Positions 28,023 through 37,922 of a stretch of 64,000 bases of DNA are shown here, piece by piece. Origin of the DNA: Rhizosphaericola sp047606825 (GTDB lineage: Bacteria; Bacteroidota; Bacteroidia; Chitinophagales; Chitinophagaceae); assembly GCA_047606825.1 (NCBI GenBank), contig JASGDY010000092.1, positions 1 to 64,000 on the forward strand, in the 5' to 3' direction. The position numbers and the translations under genes were made by a program. The notes beneath the pieces were generated by a model. That model searched no databases. It was not told where the DNA came from and saw only the letters and a program-made list of their open reading frames with translations. Numbering within the stretch: the first letter of the stretch is position 1; every line of letters starts with the position of its first letter.

Positions 28023-31000
28023 TTATTTCACTACCTCGTCCCGCATCAACTTCAAGAACCTGTACATCGCATTCATATCCTCCATCGGCTGCGCAACCAA
28101 CAGGAAGTTGGTGCCGACCTGTTTCAGTTTGGCCTTGTTGGTGCCGGTCTGGATATAGGAAAGGATATTTTGGAAAACGGAACTTTCAAAGTACGGGGAG
28201 TCGTTTTTGTTGATGAAATAACAGCGCAATACTTTGCCTTTCAGACTCATTTTCTCAAAACCCAGTTCGATACCGATTTTGCGGCAGCGTATCGTCGTAA
28301 AAAGGTCTCCCACCTGTTGCGGCATCGGTCCGAAACGGTCAATCATTTCCTTGTGGAACTCCGTCAACTTTTCCTCGCTGTCGTAGTTTTCAAAACGGGT
28401 ATAAAGCACCATGCGTTCCGCGATGTTTTCGACGTAGGAATCGGGAATCAGTATTTCCAAATCCGTGTCAATCGTACAGTCTGAAACGAAATCGTCCTGC
28501 TGGCTGATTTCCTCCTTGAACAAGTCCTTGAAATCGCTGCGTTTCAGTTCGCGTATGGCTTCGTTGAGGATTTTTTGGTACATGTCAAAACCGATTTCCG
28601 CCATGAAACCGCTCTGTTCGCCACCGAGCATATTGCCCGCACCGCGGATGTCAAGGTCGCGCATCGCAATCTGGAAACCACTTCCCAGGTCGCTGAACTG
28701 TTCCAATGTCTGCAAACGCTTACGCGAATCGGCTGGCAAAGTACTCATAGGCGGCGCCAGCAGATAACAGAAAGCGCGTTTGTTGCTGCGTCCCACGCGC
28801 CCGCGCAGCTGGTGCAGGTCACTCAGCCCAAACTGGTGCGCGTTCAGGACGATAATCGTGTTGACATTGGGAATGTCCACGCCGCTCTCCACGATATTGG
28901 TGCAGACCAATACGTCGTAACAGTGCTGGATAAAATCCATGATGCGCCCTTCCAGTTCCTTGCCTTCCATCTGACCGTGCGCATAGTGCACACTCAGGTC
29001 GGGACAGAGCGACTGTATCAACGCGGCGATTTCCTTTACACCCTGAATCTTGTTGATGACGACAAAAACCTGCCCGCCTCTTTCCACTTCGTAATAGATG
29101 GCGTCACGGATAAAATCCTCGCTGAATACCTGTACTTCCGTGTGTATCGGCTGTCGGTTGGGCGGCGGTGTCTGGATGATGCTGAGGTCGCGCGCGCCCA
29201 TGAGGCTAAACTGCAAGGTTCGCGGTATCGGCGTCGCGGTCAGCGTCATGCTGTCCACGTTGGCACTCAATGTTTTCAGTTTTTCCTTGTGTCCCACGCC
29301 AAATTTTTGTTCTTCATCGACTATCATCAGCCCGAGGGTTTTGAACTTGACATCCTTACCCAGCAAGGCATGCGTGCCGATAATGATGTCGATTTTGCCG
29401 TCGGCGAGTTTTTGGAGGGTTTCCTTTTTTTCCTTGGTAGACTTGAAACGGTTGACATAATCGACCGCAACCGGAAAGTCGGCCAACCGCTCCTTGAACG
29501 TCTGGTAATGCTGGAACGCCAGTATAGTCGTCGGCACCAATACCGCAACTTGCTTGCCGTCCAGCGCCGCCTTGAACGCCGCGCGTATCGCGACTTCCGT
29601 CTTGCCAAAACCCACGTCGCCACAGACGAGACGGTCCATCGGAGCTTCCGATTCCATGTCCTTCTTGATGTCGGCAATCGCTTTGGCCTGGTCGGGCGTG
29701 TCTTCGTACATGAAGCTCGCCTCCAGTTCGTTTTGCATATAGTTGTCCGGCGAAAAGGCAAAACCCTTTTCCGCCTTGCGTTGCGCGTAGAGTTTGATAA
29801 GGTCAAATGCGACTTCCTTGACCTTGTTTTTGGTTTTTTCCTTGAGGCGGCTCCAGTTGTCGGAACCGAGTTTGTGGATTTTCGGGACGGTGCCTTCTCT
29901 GCCCGAATATTTGGAAATCTTGTAGAGCGAGTTGATGTTGACGTATAGCACGTCGTTGTCCTTGTAGATGATGCGCACCGCTTCCTGCGTCACGCCGTTG
30001 ACGTCCAGTTTTTGCAGGCCGCTGTACCGTCCGACGCCGTAGTCGATATGCGTCACGTAGTCGCCGGGTTGCAGTTCCTTCAACGCGCGCAAGGTCATCG
30101 CCTTGTTTTTGTTGAAGGCCTGTTTGACATAATATTTCTGGTAACGCTGGAAAATCTGGTGGTCGGTGTAGCACACGATTTTCATCTCGTCGTCGATGAA
30201 ACCTTCGTGGATGCCCGTCACGATGGGGTTGAGCTTGATTTCGGTGTTGAGGTCCTCGAAAATACTGTGCAGACGTTCCAATTGTTTGGCCTGCTCCGCA
30301 AACAGGAAAATCGTGTAGTTTTTCTGTTCGTATTCTTTTAAGTTGGCAATCAGCAATTCAAATTTTCGGTTGAAAGAGGGTTGCGCTTTCGTGGAAAATC
30401 CCTCCGTTGTTTTGGACAAATGTGGTTGGTAACCAAACTCTACGATGTCTTTTTCGATGATTGCTTTTTCAATATCGGATGCGGAAAGAAAATCTTCCGG
30501 ATGCAAATCTTTCAGTATGCGCGTGCCTTCCGTGTCCTCTTCTGTTTCCGTTTTAGCGTCGCCGGAAGCGATTTTTTGCAAAAAATCCCGCAAGTCGCTG
30601 TTTTGTTTGTCAACCGTTTCGCGGATGACATCCCAGTCTTTGAGCCAATAGACGGTATTTTCGGGCAGATAGTCCATCAGGCTGACTTTCTCGCTGGACT
30701 CAAACTGCGTTTCGATATTGGGAATGATGGAAACGTGCAGCAACTTGCGCTCGCTCAACTGCGTCTCCGGGTCAAACAGACGGATGCTGTCCACCTCGTT
30801 GCCAAACAATTCGACACGATACGGTTTTTCATTGCCGTAGGAATAAATGTCCAAAATCCCGCCGCGCAACGCAAACTGTCCCGGCTCGTACACAAAATCC
30901 GAACGCTCAAAACCATACATGACAAAGAGTTCCATCAGGCTGTCGAGGTTGAGTTCGTCGCCGACTTTTATCTGGATGATGTTTTTGCTCAAGGTCTTGG

Positions 31001-31433
31001 GCAGTACGACTTTTTCAAACAAAGCGTCCGAGTATGTAACCAGCGCACCGCCGCGCGCCACGTCCGGTACGGAAGCAAAATGCGTCAGTGCCTCGGTGCG
31101 CAACATGACGTGCGAGGAGTTGAGCAACTGGAAATTTTTCTTGGTCTTGAACGACGACGGGAAATAATAGACGTTCAGCGCGTCGGTCAGGTTGACCAAT
31201 GTGTTCTGGAAATACGCCGCTTCCTCCGCGTCCGTCAACACGAAAACATGGTTGAGCTTCCGTGCCGCAGGATGGTTGTATATCGTCGCCGCTACAAATT
31301 CCGGGCTGCTGCCGTAGAGGTTGTTCAGGAAAATAGACTGCTTTTCTGGTTTGCCGGGCATAGCAAGCCCTTCCGCCAGACGTTCAAGGCGGGAATTTTT
31401 TTGGTAAAGCCCCAATAAATCGCTCAAGTTCAT
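28023..31433 (-). CDS. mfd: Transcription-repair coupling factor Mfd
   Basis: A 1136-residue ATP-dependent translocase that removes RNA polymerase stalled at DNA damage and recruits UvrA. In order: a UvrB-like N-terminal region, the RNA-polymerase-interacting domain (PGDYVTHIDYGVGRYSGLQ), Walker A CGDVGFGKTEVA, a DEEQ box (IVDEEQKFGVGHKE), helicase motifs TATPIPRTLQ and QLRGRVGRSNKRAFCYLL, and the C-terminal TRCF domain. I start at ATG 31433; a TTG four codons upstream is less likely. TACCTTTG on the minus strand (31443-31450) matches the -7 promoter element but would leave a very short leader. Its partner uvrA is also in this window. Confidence 0.97.
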   Translation of the reverse strand: MNLSDLLGLYQKNSRLERLAEGLAMPGKPEKQSIFLNNLYGSSPEFVAATIYNHPAARKLNHVFVLTDAEEAAYFQNTLVNLTDALNVYYFPSSFKTKKNFQLLNSSHVMLRTEALTHFASVPDVARGGALVTYSDALFEKVVLPKTLSKNIIQIKVGDELNLDSLMELFVMYGFERSDFVYEPGQFALRGGILDIYSYGNEKPYRVELFGNEVDSIRLFDPETQLSERKLLHVSIIPNIETQFESSEKVSLMDYLPENTVYWLKDWDVIRETVDKQNSDLRDFLQKIASGDAKTETEEDTEGTRILKDLHPEDFLSASDIEKAIIEKDIVEFGYQPHLSKTTEGFSTKAQPSFNRKFELLIANLKEYEQKNYTIFLFAEQAKQLERLHSIFEDLNTEIKLNPIVTGIHEGFIDDEMKIVCYTDHQIFQRYQKYYVKQAFNKNKAMTLRALKELQPGDYVTHIDYGVGRYSGLQKLDVNGVTQEAVRIIYKDNDVLYVNINSLYKISKYSGREGTVPKIHKLGSDNWSRLKEKTKNKVKEVAFDLIKLYAQRKAEKGFAFSPDNYMQNELEASFMYEDTPDQAKAIADIKKDMESEAPMDRLVCGDVGFGKTEVAIRAAFKAALDGKQVAVLVPTTILAFQHYQTFKERLADFPVAVDYVNRFKSTKEKKETLQKLADGKIDIIIGTHALLGKDVKFKTLGLMIVDEEQKFGVGHKEKLKTLSANVDSMTLTATPIPRTLQFSLMGARDLSIIQTPPPNRQPIHTEVQVFSEDFIRDAIYYEVERGGQVFVVINKIQGVKEIAALIQSLCPDLSVHYAHGQMEGKELEGRIMDFIQHCYDVLVCTNIVESGVDIPNVNTIIVLNAHQFGLSDLHQLRGRVGRSNKRAFCYLLAPPMSTLPADSRKRLQTLEQFSDLGSGFQIAMRDLDIRGAGNMLGGEQSGFMAEIGFDMYQKILNEAIRELKRSDFKDLFKEEISQQDDFVSDCTIDTDLEILIPDSYVENIAERMVLYTRFENYDSEEKLTEFHKEMIDRFGPMPQQVGDLFTTIRCRKIGIELGFEKMSLKGKVLRCYFINKNDSPYFESSVFQNILSYIQTGTNKAKLKQVGTNFLLVAQPMEDMNAMYRFLKLMRDEVVK

Positions 31434-31660
31434 AAGACGGGGCAAAGGTACGATGCAATTTATGATTTGGAGGGATTTGGGATAGAGCTCATTTTTATGG
31501 GTGTCGAAAGTTAAGCGGTACGGACAGCGAGATTTCTCGGGGTGTTAGTCTTGCTGTTAATGAGCCGCGTATTGGCGATGGACGGAATTTTTAGCACTTA
31601 CGCTGATACGAAGCTGTCCAGCCCGCCATTACGTCAAGCCCTTGTTAGAGGCTGGCGTTG

Positions 31661-33109
31661 TTATTGTCCGTTCAATGTTTTGTTCACATAGTCTGTCCAT
31701 TCGTATTGCGGAATACTTTTGTCCAAATAATAGTCCGGTTGCAAGCCTTTTCCGTCTATGGTAAAATCAGGTATCCGCATACTTCTTGAAAGTGAATACC
31801 ACAATTTAAACTCTTTACAAGGTGATTCCACAGAATACATATTGGAGATGTCTAAAACCCCAAATGTAGTTACTCCGAAAAGTTTTACTTTTTTGCTTTG
31901 TTTGGCTGCTAAAAGAAATTGCTCTGCGGTACTGCCGTTGGCTTCATTGATAATAATGCCCACATTTTGAGGATAAGGATAAATTGTATCTTTTTTATCT
32001 ATGGAAACGATGTCATCATTCAGATTTACAAACTGTCCTAATTTGCTTTCTAATTTGTCATACGAATTTTTCGCCCATTTTTTATCTTCATCACTAAAAC
32101 CATATTCAGGTTTGTTGATAAAATCCAACATTCTTTGATTATTGAGTTTTGTTGAAAGAAATTCAACACCAACGGTTCTGATAGGATTGGTGTATAGGTA
32201 AGGCATAATAGCATTGTAAGAAGCATCGCTTCCTCCTCCGTTATTTCTGATGTCGATAATGAGATTTTTTGTTGAAAGGATTTTTTCTTTATTTGCGTTA
32301 ATTACACTGTCAATGTTTTTTTTATAGCTTATGTCAAATGACGGTATTCTAAGATACAGTGTTGTTTCGTTCAACTGTTCAATGTAGGGCTGTGTCGCCT
32401 TTAATGATTTGAAGTATTGAGCATACTTGCGTTCTTCTTCAATTTTAGGGTAAATCCGAGATAGATTCGTATTTCCTATTTGTAAATGATTTTTTCCGGT
32501 CATTATAACCTTGTCGGATTCCACAGCGGAATGGTCTCGCATATAGAATACTGAATTTGCTTTGTCGTCTTTTACACTAAATTTTAATTTTACTTGTCCT
32601 TTTGTCCAAGTGTTTGCGCCGGATTCTATAATAAATCCAATGAATTTATCGCCTTCTTTTTTGATTCCGATTTTGTAAGGTTCTGTTTCCCAAATGCCTT
32701 CATAGTCAGATGTTTTCTTTTTGTCTAAATATTTCTTGAAATCTTCTATTTTGATGGTGTAGGTTTCCCAATCGGAGAATTGTTGTTCGGGTTTTACCGC
32801 ATTGGTTTGCGATGTTTGTCTGTTGATGTCTATTCCAAAATGTCCTGAACGGAAGAATTTCGACCATTCATTTAAAATCGAAGCACAATCTGTAAGTGTT
32901 TTTGCATCTTGCACTTTGTCTGAAATTCTTTTGTTGTGGTCTGCGTATGCTTGTTCTCCTTTGACTTTTAAGGCATATTGGAATCCTGCATCATTTTCTT
33001 CAAAAGTTTTCTTTACCCATTCAAAGTTGGTTTTGCAATCACAGTTTTGAGCAAATGAGAATGTTGTTGTGAAGAGAATAATAATCAGGATTAAATTTCT
33101 TTTTGTCAT
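31661..33109 (-). CDS. S41-family (C-terminal processing) peptidase
   Basis: A 482-residue secreted peptidase. ATG 33109 gives a clean signal peptide (MTKRNLILIIILFTTTFSFA), while the open frame extends 23 codons further upstream. The catalytic tail-specific protease domain occupies the C-terminal half: LIIDIRNNGGGSDASY, then VGIIINEANGSTAEQFLLAA, where the Ser of NGSTAEQ is the probable nucleophile, and a strand KKVKLFGVTTFG. No PDZ domain is obvious. The family usually cleaves at C-termini of periplasmic or outer-membrane proteins. It is a single-gene unit. Confidence 0.85.
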   Translation of the reverse strand: MTKRNLILIIILFTTTFSFAQNCDCKTNFEWVKKTFEENDAGFQYALKVKGEQAYADHNKRISDKVQDAKTLTDCASILNEWSKFFRSGHFGIDINRQTSQTNAVKPEQQFSDWETYTIKIEDFKKYLDKKKTSDYEGIWETEPYKIGIKKEGDKFIGFIIESGANTWTKGQVKLKFSVKDDKANSVFYMRDHSAVESDKVIMTGKNHLQIGNTNLSRIYPKIEEERKYAQYFKSLKATQPYIEQLNETTLYLRIPSFDISYKKNIDSVINANKEKILSTKNLIIDIRNNGGGSDASYNAIMPYLYTNPIRTVGVEFLSTKLNNQRMLDFINKPEYGFSDEDKKWAKNSYDKLESKLGQFVNLNDDIVSIDKKDTIYPYPQNVGIIINEANGSTAEQFLLAAKQSKKVKLFGVTTFGVLDISNMYSVESPCKEFKLWYSLSRSMRIPDFTIDGKGLQPDYYLDKSIPQYEWTDYVNKTLNGQ

Positions 33110-33285
33110 AATGTTATAAAATTTATCGAAGCGTTGTTTTATGCTTGCTGTTAACGGTTCGGGCGGCAATCGAAGCACAAAAGTTTAATTTAGGACTACC
33201 GTAGCCAACGCAAAAAAGTATTGGCGGAATAGAAGCAAAAAAGTTGAAGTTGGCACTTCATTTTCATATTGCCAATATTACACCT

Positions 33286-33317
33286 AAAAAGCTGCCCGAT
33301 AAATCAGACAGCTTTTT
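33286..33317 (-). terminator. Terminator of purL
   Basis: AAAAAGCTG (33286-33294) pairs with CAGCTTTTT (33309-33317), with two more pairs including a wobble inside. T runs follow on both strands. It lies 24 bases past the purL stop. Confidence 0.85.
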
Positions 33318-33340
33318 TATAATTTTCCCTGAAAAACATT

Positions 33341-35560
33341 CTATGCTATCTCCTCGTCCAAGGAATCGATATATGGCGCTTTCCATTCGGAGATATTGCC
33401 CCAGCTTTCACCATTGACTTTGATTTCGCTGGAAGTAACGGTGCCGAGCCTAGTGAAGAACACATTGGTCTTATCCAAGATGGTTTCCAGTTCGGTGGCG
33501 TTGTCGGGGCTGACGGAGACGATGGCACGGCTCTGCGTTTCGCCGAGCCAATAAGCGTCGGTGCGGACGCTGTCTTCCTTGCCCGCCACGTCAAATCCGA
33601 GCCCACGGTTAAATCCGCTTTCCAAAAGCGCGACGATCAGTCCACCTTCGCTGAGGTCGTGCGCGCTGAGGACGAGGGTTTTCTTTTGGATGATGTCGTA
33701 CAGTACGTTCTGGAGATGGAACTCCACATCTAGGTCAAAATGCGGGCAGTTGGAATATTCCACGTTCCTGATTTTCTGGATGTATTCCGAAGAGCCGATG
33801 TCGTTGCGTTGCTTGCCGACGAGATAGATGATGTCGCCTTCGTTTTTGAAGTCCAAAGTCATCCGCGTTTCGATATCGTCCAATATACCGACCATGCCTA
33901 TGGTCGGCGTTGGATAGACTGGACCTTCGGGATTCTGGTTATAGAAGCTCACGTTGCCGCCTGTTACTGGCGTGTCAAACTTGCGGCAGGCATCGCCCAT
34001 GCCCGTTACCGCTTTTACAAACTGGTAATAAACTTCGGGGTTGTACGGATTGCCAAAATTGAGGCAGTTGGTCACGCCGATGGGTAGGCCGCCGCTGCAC
34101 ACGATGTTGCGCGCAGCTTCCGCCACGGCAATCATCGCGCCACGGTAAGGGTCGGCAAATACATAACGTCCGTTGCAGTCCGTCGTCATTGCTAAAGCTT
34201 TCCCGGTTCCCTTGGCCAATACGATGGCTGCGTCGCTCGGTGCGTTGGTGCTCATGTTGGCTGTACCGACCATGCTGTCGTATTGGCGTGTAATCCATGT
34301 CTTGGCGGCGATATTGGGCGAGGATATCAGCGTGGAGGCGATTGCCTTCAGTTCCGTGTTGGACTCGATGTCTTTGACGCTTTCAATGTTGAAGTTGCGG
34401 ACATTTTCGAGGTAGGTCGGTTCGTCATAGTCGCGGTCGTATTGTGGAGCACCTCCGCCCAGTACCAGTTCGGCTGCGGGAACGTCGGCTTCCAATACGC
34501 CGTTGAGGTAAAACTTCAGCCTGCCGTCGTCCGTCACGTAACCAATCTCGCTGCACGGCAGGTCCCATTTTTCAAATACTTTCTTGATTTTATCTTCCTG
34601 TCCTTTCTTGGCGACGAGGAGCATTCTTTCCTGGCTTTCGCTGAGGAGGAGTTCCCAGGCTTTCATGTTTTTCTGGCGTGTCGGTACTTTTTCGAGGTCG
34701 ATGTGCATACCTGCACCGCCTTTTTCGCTCATTTCGGCAGTCGAACAGATGATGCCCGCCGCCCCCATGTCCTGCATACCGACGACGGCATCCGTCTCGA
34801 TGACTTCGAGGCAGGCTTCCAACAGTTTTTTCTCTTGGAAAGGGTCGCCGACCTGTACTGCCGGGAGGTCCTGGTGGCTGTCTTCGGTCAAGTTCGCAGA
34901 TGCAAAACTTGCGCCGCCGATACCGTCCTTTCCTGTCGCGCTGCCCACGAAGAAAACAGGGTTTCCCACGCCGTGGGCCGTTGCGCTGACGGTTTTTCCG
35001 GCTTTGACGATACCCACGCTCATCGCGTTGACGAGTGGATTGGTATGGTAGCAGTCTTCAAAATAGACTTCGCCCGCGACGGTCGGCACGCCGAAGCAGT
35101 TGCCGTAATGGCCAATGCCCTTGACGATGCCGCTCACGAGGCGTTTCGTTTTTTTGTCCTTGATATTGCCGAAACGTAGGCTGTTCAGCGAAGCAATCGG
35201 TCTTGCGCCCATCGTGAAGATGTCGCGCTGGATGCCGCCGACGCCTGTCGCCGCGCCTTGGAACGGTTCCAGTGCGCTGGGGTGGTTGTGGCTTTCGATT
35301 TTGAAAACGACACCGTAACCGTTGCCGATGTCCATGAGTCCAGCATTTTCCTCTCCGGCGGCGACCAGCATACGGCCACCGTCGCGCGGCAGGGTTTTGA
35401 GCCATTTGATGGAGTTTTTGTAACTACAATGTTCGCTCCACATGGCACTGAAAATGCACAGCTCGGTGAAATTAGGAGTCCTGCCCAGCTTTTGTTTGAT
35501 AAGTTCAAATTCTTCGGGTGTCAAACGCAGCTCCTCGGCTGTTTTTACGGTAATTTCCAT
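33341..35560 (-). CDS. purL: Phosphoribosylformylglycinamidine synthase subunit PurL
   Basis: A 739-residue enzyme of purine synthesis that converts FGAR to FGAM with ATP and ammonia. It is the small PurL form, which needs PurQ and PurS encoded elsewhere. Motifs include FSAMWSEHCSYKNSIKWLKT, a glycine-rich ATP-binding block KIESHNHPSALEPFQGAATG and IFTMGARPIASLNSLRFG. It ends with the AIR-synthase-type C-terminal domain (VLSAHDLSEGGL). The upstream leader on the minus strand contains TACTTTTG (35628-35635), a good -7 promoter element, within a duplicated A-rich motif. Confidence 0.96.
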   Translation of the reverse strand: MEITVKTAEELRLTPEEFELIKQKLGRTPNFTELCIFSAMWSEHCSYKNSIKWLKTLPRDGGRMLVAAGEENAGLMDIGNGYGVVFKIESHNHPSALEPFQGAATGVGGIQRDIFTMGARPIASLNSLRFGNIKDKKTKRLVSGIVKGIGHYGNCFGVPTVAGEVYFEDCYHTNPLVNAMSVGIVKAGKTVSATAHGVGNPVFFVGSATGKDGIGGASFASANLTEDSHQDLPAVQVGDPFQEKKLLEACLEVIETDAVVGMQDMGAAGIICSTAEMSEKGGAGMHIDLEKVPTRQKNMKAWELLLSESQERMLLVAKKGQEDKIKKVFEKWDLPCSEIGYVTDDGRLKFYLNGVLEADVPAAELVLGGGAPQYDRDYDEPTYLENVRNFNIESVKDIESNTELKAIASTLISSPNIAAKTWITRQYDSMVGTANMSTNAPSDAAIVLAKGTGKALAMTTDCNGRYVFADPYRGAMIAVAEAARNIVCSGGLPIGVTNCLNFGNPYNPEVYYQFVKAVTGMGDACRKFDTPVTGGNVSFYNQNPEGPVYPTPTIGMVGILDDIETRMTLDFKNEGDIIYLVGKQRNDIGSSEYIQKIRNVEYSNCPHFDLDVEFHLQNVLYDIIQKKTLVLSAHDLSEGGLIVALLESGFNRGLGFDVAGKEDSVRTDAYWLGETQSRAIVSVSPDNATELETILDKTNVFFTRLGTVTSSEIKVNGESWGNISEWKAPYIDSLDEEIA

Positions 35561-36142
35561 GAATATCAGGAATAAAGAATGATGTTAAAAAAGATGCGCG
35601 AAATTACTGATAATTTGAAGGAAAAGGCAAAAGTAAAAAGGTAAAAGTAAAAAAGAGGGATTTCGCGTCCCCTCTGGCTCTGTTCCCTTTCACTTGGGAA
35701 AGGGTGAGGCTCTAACAAAATACGGAAAGACAGGAGGACGCAGGCCTACCCGTAGCGCAAGCAATGGGCTATCCAAAATCTTCCGACTTACGGTCCCTCG
35801 GTCTTTGCTTTCTTCTCCGGTCTTTCTTAAAAGTGGCTAATTGTCCATTTGTTGTGGCGGACGGAGCGTCTATAACCTGAATCATTGTTTATATTTGTAA
35901 AATGTAATGGTTTTTTATTCTAGCGTCTCTCTGTCGTTATACCAAGTCAAGAAACATCTATCTTAATATAAATAAGTTGAAGTGTATGTAACCATGTCCC
36001 TGTTTCCTTGCTTTGGTAACTGAAAAGAATATCTTGGTCTTTTTGCAGCGTAAATCGTCCATTGACTGTCGGAGCTATTTCCCCAAAAATATGCTTGGCT
36101 AGAACAGTCAGACGCTACTTATTTTTAACGAAAAGCCTTTGT
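35561..36142. other. Gene-free region between purL and the APS kinase
   Basis: It holds a tandem A-rich motif (CAAAAGTAAAAAG then GTAAAAGTAAAAAAG, 35628-35654), a hairpin at 35654-35675 (AGAGGG ... CCCTCT) and another at 35685-35704 (CCCTTTC ... GAAAGGG). The rest shows no recognisable riboswitch or gene. The open frame of the APS kinase extends into it up to 36062, but without protein similarity. Confidence 0.45.
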
Positions 36143-36664
36143 ATGATTATCCAATTATGTGGAATGTCTGGTGCCGGTAAGACGACCATATCACGTATCG
36201 TCCAACGGGAAGCCGCCAACCAATATGGTATTAAAGTCGAGGTGATAGACGGAGACGTCTACCGAAAGACACTATCCAAGGATTTGGGTTTTAGCAAACC
36301 GGATCGTATCGAAAACATGAAACGGCTGGGGAAAGAAGCCTACCGGTTGTCAAAAGAAGGTATAGTCGCCATCATAAGTGCGATAAACCCATATACCGAA
36401 GTGCGCGACGAGTTGAAAAAAACATATCCTTTTGTCAAGGAGGTCTTTGTGGACTGTTCCCTGGACGTGTTGGTACAGAGAGATACGAAACAACTGTACA
36501 AAAAAGCGCTTTTGCCCGAAGACCATCCGGACAAATTGAAAAATCTTACAGGTGTCAACGACCCTTTCGAAAAACCGCTACACCCCGACCTCCATCTGCA
36601 TACCGACAACATGGGCGTGGACGAGTGTGTACGGCAATTGCTCAACCTTATCGTCGAAGATTAG
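36143..36664 (+). CDS. cysC: Adenylylsulfate (APS) kinase
   Basis: A 173-residue kinase that phosphorylates APS to PAPS, the sulfate donor. It starts MIIQLCGMSGAGKTTIS with the Walker A motif, followed by VEVIDGDVYRKTLSKDLGFS (substrate-binding Asp and Arg region) and the lid NMKRLGKEAYRLSKEG. VFVDCSLDVLVQRDTKQLY and TGVNDPFEKPLHPD are family-typical. I chose ATG 36143 because the P-loop comes right after it, and 27 codons upstream lack similarity. The next + gene is a sulfotransferase, so the product PAPS is probably used for sulfation and not for cysteine synthesis. No sulfurylase gene is adjacent. Confidence 0.92.
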   Translation: MIIQLCGMSGAGKTTISRIVQREAANQYGIKVEVIDGDVYRKTLSKDLGFSKPDRIENMKRLGKEAYRLSKEGIVAIISAINPYTEVRDELKKTYPFVKEVFVDCSLDVLVQRDTKQLYKKALLPEDHPDKLKNLTGVNDPFEKPLHPDLHLHTDNMGVDECVRQLLNLIVED

Positions 36665-36806
36665 GTCAAAAAAATATCGTCCAATGCCAAACACTGGAAA
36701 GCATATCAGAGAGAAAAATGATGTCCCGTTCCCATTGATTGGATAGATTGTTATCCGTAAACATTAAATAAGAAAGTAAAGGCGGAACGCGGAAAGCCAA
36801 AAAAAT

Positions 36807-37637
36807 ATGGATAATAAAATCGTTGTCATACTGGGAATGCACCGCTCGGGAACGTCACTGATTGCGGGATGGCTACACAATTGCGGACTATACGTAGGCC
36901 AAAGGCTGCTCGGCGCGGGAATCGGGAACCTGGATGGACACTATGAAGACCTTGATTTCTTGGAACACCACGAAAACCTACTCCAGGCGCACGACCTGCC
37001 TCCCGACGGACTGACAACCCATGATTTGCCGCCGTTGCGGGAAAACGAAATGGACCAACTGCGGGCATTGATACAGACCAAGAACGACGCACATGGTACC
37101 TGGGGATGGAAAGAGCCAAGAACCTGTTTGTTTACAGGTGTTTATCGGCAACTCATCCCAGATGCTTTTTATGTCATTGTTTTCAGGGACTACAAGTCCG
37201 TGGTTAGTTCGCTCATCACCCGTCTGCACAAAGCAACCATCGATGAAAGTGGATTGTCACGACGTGGTTTCAAGGCCGTTTGGACGTATTTTAAAAGGAA
37301 AAAAAGGCTAAGGGGGCTTCTAAGCCAGCATGCGACGCATAATTTACAGATTTGGATACATTACAATAAAAAAATACTGGAGCATATCCAGCAAATACCT
37401 GCACACCAATACCGTTTTGTCAACCAGGACGCACTGTTGCAGTCAGGCATTTCTTTTATCGAAGACATCAAAATCAAATGGCAGTTGGACGGTCTCCAAT
37501 ACGTCCCACTCAAACAACGTTACAAGAAAAAGCTCCAAAGCCACGTGTTGAGGATAGCACCTTACATACAGGACAAACGACTGCTGACAGAGGCCAAGGC
37601 ATTGCAATCGCAGTTGATTAAGATGCTCGATGCGTAA
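36807..37637 (+). CDS. Sulfotransferase-family protein
   Basis: A 276-residue cytoplasmic enzyme. The PAPS-binding loop is at the N-terminus: VILGMHRSGTSLIAGWLHNCG. The body has TWGWKEPRTCLFTG and the 3'-phosphate-binding region FYVIVFRDYKSVVSSLITRL. The C-terminal third is helical and basic. It follows the APS kinase after 142 bases in the same direction, so the two probably supply and use PAPS to sulfate a glycan, lipid or small molecule. The acceptor is not evident. Confidence 0.85.
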   Translation: MDNKIVVILGMHRSGTSLIAGWLHNCGLYVGQRLLGAGIGNLDGHYEDLDFLEHHENLLQAHDLPPDGLTTHDLPPLRENEMDQLRALIQTKNDAHGTWGWKEPRTCLFTGVYRQLIPDAFYVIVFRDYKSVVSSLITRLHKATIDESGLSRRGFKAVWTYFKRKKRLRGLLSQHATHNLQIWIHYNKKILEHIQQIPAHQYRFVNQDALLQSGISFIEDIKIKWQLDGLQYVPLKQRYKKKLQSHVLRIAPYIQDKRLLTEAKALQSQLIKMLDA

Positions 37638-37849
37638 GCTGCGGCAGTGACTGCGGTTGGTATTGCAACTACGTCTCTACCATCTCCGTTCCTGATTCGT
37701 TTTAACCGCCCGTTTGCGTATGTGGTTCAGGAGAAAAGCAGCGGCGTGGTTTTGTTTGCGGGTGTCGTCAACGACCCGTCAAGCGACGGGAAGTGATGGA
37801 GGCAAAAAGCTCGGTGTACAACCCTAACGTCATAAATAGCAACGACAGT

Positions 37850-37900
37850 AAGAAACGCTCCTTGAAAAAAGCATTCGGCTTTTTTCAAGGAGCGTTTCTT
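37850..37900. terminator. Very long bidirectional hairpin terminator
   Basis: A perfect 23 bp stem (37850-37872 with 37878-37900) with a 5-base loop lies between the rightward sulfotransferase and the leftward PfpI gene. Internal A6/T6 tracts let it work in both directions. Confidence 0.85.
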
Positions 37901-37922
37901 AACTTCTGCCTGTTGCCTTATG

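Noticed and set aside
28575..31418. Two long open frames (457 and 345 codons) antisense to mfd
   Set aside because: They are shadows of the GC-biased third codon positions of mfd and show no recognisable domain.
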